Shown here one piece after another: positions 1 to 6,600 of a stretch of DNA of 64,000 nt. The stretch lies in NCBI RefSeq assembly GCF_029960785.1, contig NZ_JASBQE010000013.1, positions 62,001-126,000 of the forward strand, in the 5' to 3' direction. Origin of the DNA: Polyangium sp. 15x6 (GTDB lineage: Bacteria > Myxococcota_A > Polyangia > Polyangiales > Polyangiaceae). Each line of letters begins with the position of its first letter. Position 1 is the stretch's first letter. Under the pieces are notes generated by a model that saw nothing but the letters and a program-made list of their open reading frames with translations, did no database searches and had not been told where the DNA came from. Both the position numbers and the translations under genes were made by a program.

Positions 1-69
1 GGTCCTGCGTGGGTCGGCTCCGGCAATGCCCCAAAGGGCGGCCACGGGGTCCGGGAGGCGTCTGCCGTG

Positions 70-110
70 TCGACCAGGGCGCGGCAGTGAGGTGCGCGCG
101 CCCTGATCGA
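70..110 (-). terminator. Hairpin downstream of the triple-module lipoprotein gene
   Basis: A 14-nt inverted repeat (arms 70-83 and 97-110) lies about 38 nt past the stop of the leftward lipoprotein gene. Arm to arm there is one C/A mismatch on the plus strand, which becomes a G-U wobble in minus-strand RNA, so the hairpin fits a leftward transcript better. There is no clear U tract, so an intrinsic terminator is inferred from shape and place only. Confidence 0.5.
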
Positions 111-147
111 CCGGAGAGTTACCTACGATTCCCGAGCGGGCGGCGCC

Positions 148-1104
148 TCACTTCGCGCATACCCACTTGGCAATCCTTGCGCCTTTGACGGTGATCGACC
201 AGGACCCCGCACCCCAGCCGGAGGGAGGCGACATCAGGACGCCTTCCGTCGCGTCGTTCACATTGAACGCACCCTGGACCTCGGTGAGGGCGCAGCCAAT
301 GCGTACGGTCGTGCCCAAGCCGAGCCCGATGGGCACCGTCGTGGACCCGTCCTCGGTGGAATACACCATGCCCGAGGCGAACTCCGTTCCCTCCGGGAAG
401 TCTAGGCAATCGGCCGAGATGTGGGCATCCGAGCTGTTGACCGCGTCAGGGAGGTTGCCCTCGATATACCATCCAGGGATCGGGTGGGTGGCGTCCGTCG
501 TCGTTACCTTGACCACGCGCGCGAAATTGCTGCCGCTGTTCCACGCACCGTCGACGCCGACCAGGCTGGTGAGGAAGCATTGCCGCAGGCTGGTACCCGG
601 ATGGTTGATCCAAACGGGAGGATCGTCACTGTCCCACCCCCCCCCGGAAACGTTGGGGGCAATGGGGAAGCATGTCGCAGTGGCTTTTACGAGGTTATTG
701 ATGGCGACGGGGTCGTTTACCTGATTCGTGTAAGCGCCTCCGTGCCCAAAGAGCGTATATGTCGTGCTTGTCGCTCTCACCGCAGCCGCCGACTGGAGAC
801 TCGCAATGCCACCGAACCGGTCGCCCCGATTGAGATTCCCTGCCACGCCGCTGAGGAAGCAACTCTGCAAGGCGACGCTCGCCGGAATCGTCGTGCCGCT
901 GAAGTTCGTCGTGCTCGACTCCGTGAAGAAGGAGTAAGCGGTCAGCGCTTCCTGGGCCTCCCCGAGCGTTTCCTCCTCCGACCCGACCTCCGACCCGACG
1001 ACGCAACCACCCGTGAGCGCGCCCAGAAGCAATGCGGAAGTGACGAGAGCGAGCGCGCGCGGGCTCGACCCGACTGCAATGGAAGTCGTTTTCAAGTTCC
1101 TCAT
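148..1104 (-). CDS. Exported lipoprotein made of three related cysteine-containing modules
   Basis: Function is unknown. The N-terminus has a basic stretch, a hydrophobic segment and a lipobox (TGGC, Cys about 34), so export and lipidation are likely. The mature part reads as three modules of about 80-90 residues, each opening with a variant of C-F/A-L-S/T-x-V-x-G-x-x-N and two ending near a second Cys; the protein ends WVCAK. Pairs of Cys per module suggest disulfides outside the cytoplasm. The ATG used here has GGAG directly against it. A TTG nine bases downstream has better spacing (GGAG and GAGG upstream) and may be the true start. The open frame extends 15 codons further upstream, but the signal peptide argues against that start. 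A hairpin follows the stop. Confidence 0.75.
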   Translation of the reverse strand: MRNLKTTSIAVGSSPRALALVTSALLLGALTGGCVVGSEVGSEEETLGEAQEALTAYSFFTESSTTNFSGTTIPASVALQSCFLSGVAGNLNRGDRFGGIASLQSAAAVRATSTTYTLFGHGGAYTNQVNDPVAINNLVKATATCFPIAPNVSGGGWDSDDPPVWINHPGTSLRQCFLTSLVGVDGAWNSGSNFARVVKVTTTDATHPIPGWYIEGNLPDAVNSSDAHISADCLDFPEGTEFASGMVYSTEDGSTTVPIGLGLGTTVRIGCALTEVQGAFNVNDATEGVLMSPPSGWGAGSWSITVKGARIAKWVCAK

Positions 1105-1392
1105 CTCCAATTGATGTGTTCGTCTGTACTGCGCGTCGCAAACAAGCACATCGAGTTCCGTCCCGTCAAGAACATCTGTAAGATGAACTCATGCAGCGGC
1201 ACACGAACTGTTCATCCACACGGGAAGGATCCGCGGGAAGCCCGGGTCAGGGGTTCCGTAGTGAAAGCGCGCGCGCAAGCGGAGGCCACGCAGGCTTTCG
1301 ATCGTGATAGCTGCCTCCGAGACATTTCCAGATCCAGGTCATCGTGGTAGACGTGCCGCAAACGTCCCCGGACGGGGCGGAAAGGATAAAAC

Positions 1393-1953
1393 ATGGCCGC
1401 GCGTGCTCTCATCGTCGTCGATATCCAGAATGATTACTTCCCTGGAGGGAAGTGGACGCTCAGCGGGACCGAAGCCGCCGCCGACAATGCGGCTCGGCTG
1501 CTCGCCGCCGCCCGCAGCAAGGGCGACCTCGTCGTCCACATTCGCCACGAATTCCCGAGCGCCGACGCCCCCTTCTTCGCCCCCGGCTCGGAAGGCGCGC
1601 AGATCCACCCGAAGGTGCGCAATCGGGACGATGAGCATGTCGTGCTGAAGCACCACATCAATTCGTTCCGGGACACCGATCTCAAGGCGGTGCTCGACCG
1701 CCACGGCATCACCGAGGTCGTGATCTGCGGCAACATGAGCCACATGTGCGTCGATGCCGTGACGCGCGCGGCCGCCGACTTCGGCTACGCGGTCACGGTC
1801 ATTCACGACGCCTGCGCCTCGCGTGATCTGGAGTTCAACGGCGTGCGGGTGCCCGCAGCGCAGGCCCACGCGGCGTTCATGGCGGCGCTCGGCTTCGCAT
1901 ATGCGAAGATGCGATCGACCGACGAGTTCCTCGGCGCGGCCGCGAGCGCGTAG
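1393..1953 (+). CDS. Isochorismatase-family cysteine hydrolase (nicotinamidase-like)
   Basis: This 186-residue protein has the complete catalytic set of the isochorismatase-like cysteine hydrolases: Asp10 in VVDIQNDYF, Lys86 in LKHHINSF and the nucleophile Cys119 in GNMSHMCVDAV. Length is normal for small amidohydrolases that release ammonia or open small amides. A tryptophan after the GGK motif and the IHPKV segment resemble general family members rather than PncA specifically, so the substrate is not assigned. It is expected in the cytoplasm; no signal peptide is visible. It stands alone: the upstream gene is divergent, and downstream lie the repeat remnant and the 43-bp array. Confidence 0.9.
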   Translation: MAARALIVVDIQNDYFPGGKWTLSGTEAAADNAARLLAAARSKGDLVVHIRHEFPSADAPFFAPGSEGAQIHPKVRNRDDEHVVLKHHINSFRDTDLKAVLDRHGITEVVICGNMSHMCVDAVTRAAADFGYAVTVIHDACASRDLEFNGVRVPAAQAHAAFMAALGFAYAKMRSTDEFLGAAASA

Positions 1954-1965
1954 GACGAGCGAAGC

Positions 1966-2006
1966 TGGGGGGCCTGGGGCAACGCCCCAGCCAGCGAAAC
2001 GGCTCC
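1966..2006 (+). repeat. Remnant of one end of the dispersed two-hairpin repeat
   Basis: This short stretch contains GGGGCAACGCCCCAG followed closely by GCGAAACGGCTCC. The same end is found in the full repeat copies ending near 28364 and, in variant form, 42662. Only the outer end of the B arm is present, with two or three extra bases, so it is a solo end or a decayed copy. It lies just after the stop of the isochorismatase-like gene and next to the 43-bp array. Confidence 0.65.
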
Positions 2007-2024
2007 CCGATGGAGCGCGACGCG

Positions 2025-2299
2025 CCTTGCACGCGTGCAAATGGCCCGATGGCGGCCGCTCGGCAGGTGTTCCACGCGTGCAAGGCACTCCAAACGATCT
2101 GCGCGGCGTGCCTTGCACGGGTTCGAGGGACGTCGAGCACGCGGCGCGAGAGCGCTTGCGCGCGTCCGAGCGTCGCCGTGACGTGTTCCTGTCGGCCCTT
2201 GCATCGACGCAAGCGCACGGAACACGGCGTCACAGCCGCGTTTGCTTCGGTGCAACTCGCGCTGTGCACGTGTCCCGGGCGCCTTCGCGCCGGTGCAGG
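2025..2299. repeat. Seven 14-bp palindrome-like motifs at an exact 43-bp period
   Basis: Motifs start at 2027, 2070, 2113, 2156, 2199, 2242 and 2285, each exactly 43 bp after the last. The consensus is close to TTGCAYCGRTGCAA. The first is the perfect palindrome TTGCACGCGTGCAA; others are TTCCACGCGTGCAA, TTGCATCGACGCAA and TTGCTTCGGTGCAA; the third, fourth and seventh are the most degenerate. Six 29-bp intervals separate them and show no obvious similarity to each other. The period is not a multiple of three, so coding repeats are excluded. 43 bp is close to four helical turns, which would put each motif on nearly the same face of DNA; alternatively a transcript would carry a string of small hairpins. 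It lies 188 bp upstream of the next gene. Confidence 0.8.
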
Positions 2300-2486
2300 G
2301 ACGACCGCGCAGGCGCTCGCGCTCGATTCCTCCCCCACCTCGAGAGAGCAAGAATCAGTCGGACAGAAAGAGTTCTGCCGCAGCGTCGAACAGCCCGCGC
2401 GGTCATCACGACCCGCACCACGAAACCCACGTGCCCCGAGCGCTTCTGTCTCGCCGGCGCGTGTCCCCTTCCAGGAGGATCCCTCG

Positions 2487-3191
2487 ATGCAATCGCCCAC
2501 GCGGAACACCCCCGTCTCGAAGTGTATCGATCTCGCCGGCCACTCCGTGCGCATGTTCGGCAAATTCTCTTCCCATGCCGCATTCGTCTCGCTCGAAGCA
2601 AAGATGAGCACGGGAGCCGCCGAGCTCGCGGCAGCGCAGGCGGAGTACGAGAAGGCCGTCAAGGCCATTCTCCCCACGCGCGTCGACGTCAAATACGAGA
2701 ATTACGTCTCCGATCGGCGCATCCGGCTCTCGCAGCAGAAGGTCGAGATCGCCGACGGCAAGCAAAACGGGCGGATCGCGAGCCTGGTCTTTCCAGAGGG
2801 ATCCACCCCGATCACCCGGCTCGTCGGCTTCTCGCAGGTAGAGGCCATGATCAATCTCGAAGGGCGGCTCGCCGCCGCCCAATCGTTGTGGCCAGAGGCC
2901 GAAGCCGAGAAGGTCGAGATCGGCGTGTTCCGGCAGGGTTATCAAGCCGCGCTGGAGAACCGTAAGATCGCCGTCCAGAACGCGCGGGACCTCCGGGCGG
3001 CTCGGAACGCAGCGAAGGACAAGTTCCTCACGATGTACGTCGAGGTGATGGCCCGCGTCCAGGCGGAGCTTCCGCGGGACAAGGTCACCCAGGAGCTCTT
3101 CTTCGACGAGGTTCGCACGAGGTCCGCCCTCGCGACCGCAGACACGGACGAAGACGAGGCCGAAAGCGAGACGACCGAGGGTCAGGGCTGA
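2487..3191 (+). CDS. Unknown 234-residue, probably helical protein downstream of the 43-bp array
   Basis: I do not recognise a family. The start is set by an excellent Shine-Dalgarno sequence (AGGAGG, 2473-2478) eight bases before the ATG; the frame is open further upstream but runs through the 43-bp array and lacks coding character there. The sequence is rich in Ala, Glu, Lys and Gln from about residue 30 (AAELAAAQAEYEKAVKAIL) and again near 150-180, suggesting helices, and ends in an acidic tail (DTDEDEAESETTEGQG). No signal peptide or membrane segment is seen, so it is probably cytoplasmic. The array upstream and the two-hairpin repeat immediately downstream make its surroundings unusual. 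Confidence 0.75.
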   Translation: MQSPTRNTPVSKCIDLAGHSVRMFGKFSSHAAFVSLEAKMSTGAAELAAAQAEYEKAVKAILPTRVDVKYENYVSDRRIRLSQQKVEIADGKQNGRIASLVFPEGSTPITRLVGFSQVEAMINLEGRLAAAQSLWPEAEAEKVEIGVFRQGYQAALENRKIAVQNARDLRAARNAAKDKFLTMYVEVMARVQAELPRDKVTQELFFDEVRTRSALATADTDEDEAESETTEGQG

Positions 3192-3198
3192 GCATCTG

Positions 3199-3520
3199 GG
3201 AGCCGTTTCGCTGGGGCGTTGCCCCAAGCCCCACCAGGGGCTATCCGCCCCTGGACCCGGGGCCTGCGCAAGCGCTGGACCCGGGTTCGATGAACTGCGC
3301 GATGCGCAGTTCATCGAACAGGCCGCAGTCAAGACCGGCGAGCGACGCTGTCAAACCAAGACAGCAACGCTGACATTTCGACTGGCAACGCGGTCCCACC
3401 GGCCCGTTGGAAGAACTGCGCATCGCGCAGTTCTTCCACCTTCGGTCCAGGCCGTGCCTGGTCCGGGTCGAGGGGCGGACAGCCCCCGCGGGGTCCGGGG
3501 CAGCGCCCCGGCGAAGCGCC
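3199..3520 (-). repeat. Dispersed two-hairpin (BIME-like) repeat, copy 1, inverted orientation
   Basis: A GC-rich element of about 320 bp carries two near-identical hairpins: B (GATGAACTGCGC, loop GAT, complement; 3289-3315) and A (GGAAGAACTGCGC, loop ATC, complement; 3409-3437). Outside each hairpin lies a string of shorter inverted repeats, and a core of about 90 bp joins them. This copy runs B to A, opposite to the copies near 28.1, 42.4 and 46.1 kb. It starts eight bases after the upstream stop codon. The arrangement recalls paired REP/BIME elements; no transposase is near. It could also stop transcription. Confidence 0.85.
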
Positions 3521-3619
3521 GGTGCAGGCCCGTCCGTGGCTCTTTGCTGGGGTTGCTCGGCGGTGCCGCGCGCGGACGATGACGCATGACACGCGCAATG
3601 GCATGGTCGAAAAACAATC

Positions 3620-6600
3620 ATGGCGTACGTCGTCGGCGAGGTCCTGCACACGGGGACGGACATGCGCATCGCGCGAGCCGCCGAGGCCGGGAGCGGCGCG
3701 CGGGTGGTGCTCAAGTTTCCCCATGGCGAGCTTTCGACCACGCGCGCTCTCGAGGAGCTCAGGCACGAGTACGCCGTGCTGCGCGCGCTCGAGGTGCCTG
3801 GGGTCATCCGGGCGCTCGGCCTCGAAGAACACGACCGAAAGCCGGTCCTCGTGCTGGAGCACTGGGGCGACACCTCGCTCGCCCGTGTGCTCGACCAGGG
3901 CCCGCTGCCCGTCGAGATCGCCATGCGCCTTGCCGCCACGCTGGCGCGCACCCTGGGCGAGGTGCATCGGCGCGGCCTCCTGCACCGCGACGTCAAACCG
4001 CACAACATCCTCGTCGACGCCGAGCGGACGCGGACTTGCTTGATCGACTTCGAGCTCGCGACCTGGTGGACGCCCACCCTCGCCGAGCAGACGTCGCTGG
4101 AGGCGGTTTCAGGGACGCTCGCGTACATGGCGCCCGAGCAGACGGGCCGGATGAACCGAGCGCCGGACGCGCGGGCGGACCTCTACGCGCTCGGCGCCAC
4201 CCTCTACCAGATGCTCACCGGCGCGCTTCTCTTCGACGCCACCGACGCGCTCGAGCTGATCCACGCGCACATCGCCCGGGCGCCCGTGCCCCCGCACGAG
4301 CGCGCGCCCGAGCGGGGCATCCCCGAGGCCGTGAGCGCGATCGTGCTCAAGCTGCTCGCCAAGAGCCCCGAGGACCGCTACCAGACCGCCGGCGGCGCGG
4401 CCTGGGATCTGGAGCGGGCGGCGCACGCCTGGGTCGAGACGGGCACGGTGGCGCCGTTCCCGCTGGCGAGACGCGACTGGGACGATCGGGTCCGTACGCC
4501 CTCGCGCCTGTTCGGTCGGGAGCACGAGAGCGCCGTGCTCGCGGAGCTCTTCGACGAGGCGTGTCGCGGCGCGACGGCGCTTTCGCTCGTGGCGGGGCCT
4601 TCGGGCGTGGGCAAATCGGCGCTGGTGCAGGCGCTCCAGGGCAAGGTGCGCGCGCGCCGGGGCATCTTCGCCACCGGCAAGTTCGACCAGCTCCAGCGCA
4701 GCACGCCGTACGCCGCGCTGGCGCAGGCGCTGCGTTCGGTGGTGCGGCGGAGGCTCTCGGATCCGGCCGACGTGCTGGAGCGCTGGAAACTCTCCTTTCA
4801 GGAAGCCGCGGGGCCGAATGGGCAGATCCTCGTCGAGCTCATCCCCGAGCTCTTGCACATCCTGGGCGAGCCGAAGCCTCTGCTCGAGCTCGGGCCGATG
4901 GAGGCCAAGCATCGGTTCCAGACGACGGTCCTGCGCTTCGTACAGGCGCTGGCCACGGTCGAGCATCCGCTCGTGCTTTTCATCGATGACCTGCAGTGGG
5001 CGGATGCGGCGTCGCTCTCGCTCCTGGGCGAGCTCTTGAAGGAGCCTCGGGGCCAGCACCTGCTCGTCGTGGGGGCCTACCGGGACGAGGCGGTGGGCCC
5101 GGACCACCCGCTCCACGCGCTGCTCGGGGCGCCCGCGGCCCCGGGCGCCAGGACCGAACGGATCGTGCTCTCGCCTCTGGGAGCGGACGCGGTCGCGGCG
5201 ATGGTGGGGGACATGCTCGATCGGCCCGGGGCCGAGGTCGACGAGCTCGCGCGGCTGATCAAGGACAAGACCGACGGCAGCCCGTTCTTCGTCGGGCAGT
5301 TTCTGCAGCTCTTGCACGAGCGGAAGCTCGTCGTGCGCGACGCGGAGACCGGGCGGTGGCAATGGCAGCGAGACGCGATCGAGCGGGCGGGGATCACCGA
5401 TAACGTCGTCTCGCTGCTGACCCGCAAGCTGGAGCGGCTCTCGCCCGCGCTGCGACGCGCCCTGCAGACGGCGGCGTGCGTCGGCGACCGGTTCGACGCC
5501 GGGCTGCTCGCGCACCTCCTGGGGCAGGACGCGGTGACGGTCGGCGCCCTCTTGGTGCAAGCGACGCGCGAGGGGCTCTTGGTGCACGAGGGCGAGCGGG
5601 CGCACGAGGCCTACGCCTTCGTGCACGACCGGGTGCAGCAGGCCGCCTACGAGGCGCTCACGGCCGAGGAGCGGCTCTCGCTCCACCTCGGGATCGGCCG
5701 AACGCTGCGGGCGAGGTACGGCGCCGCGTGCGCCGACGGGGAGCTCTTCGAGACCCTCTACCACCGCAACCGGGCCGCGGAGCGGCTGACCGAGGCCGGG
5801 GAAAAGCGCGATCTGGCGGAGCAGAACCTGCGCGCCGGCCAGCGCGCCAAGGCCAGCGCGGCCGACGCGCAGGCCGTGGCGTTCCTCGGGACGGCCGCGT
5901 CGCTGCTCGGCGACGAGGGGTGGACCGAGGCCCCGGAGACGACCTTCGAGGTGCACCTGGCCATGGCCGAGGCGCTCTGGCTCGCGGCCGAGGTCGACGA
6001 GGGCGAGCGGCTCTTCCTGCGCTGCCTCGAGCGAGCGCGGGACCCGCTCGAGCGCGCGCGCGTGGCCAGCATCTCGATCGTGTTTCTCCACGTCACCGGC
6101 CGCTTCGCGCAGGGCATCGAGCTCGGCCTTTCGGCGCTCTCGTGGCTCGAGCGTCCGCTGCCGAGGACCCCGGAGGAGCAGCAGGCGCTGTTCGACGCGC
6201 TCATCACCGAGATCGAGCCCGCCCTGCAGCGCATGACCGTCGAGGACTGGAAGGCGCTGCCGATCAGCGCCGACCGCGCCCACGCGCTGCGGAGCAGGAT
6301 CCTGGAGGTGCTCGGGCCCTGCGCCGCCTTCTGGATGCCCTCGCTGAGCCGGTGCTGCTGGCCGATGCTCGTGCGGGAGACGCTGCGGTACGGGCTGACG
6401 AAGAACTCGTTCGCGGGGTGCGTGGTCACGGCCTTGCTCCTGGCCTACCTCCTCGGGAACCTGCCGCTCGGGCGCCGGCTGAACGAGCCCATGCTGGCGC
6501 TCATCGATCAATACGACTTCGCGCGCGCCACCGCGCGCTTCAACGGCACGGTGGCCTCCATGTACTGGACGCCGCCCTCGAAGATGAGGGAGCTCTATGC

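Noticed and set aside
2025-2299. The 43-bp array as a normal CRISPR
   Set aside because: The repeated part is only about 14 bp and varies strongly between units, shorter than CRISPR repeats, and no cas genes are present.
2010-3191. A 393-residue reading of the unknown gene including the array
   Set aside because: The 43-bp period is not a multiple of three, residues before the AGGAGG site have no coding bias, and the strong ribosome site lies at the later ATG.
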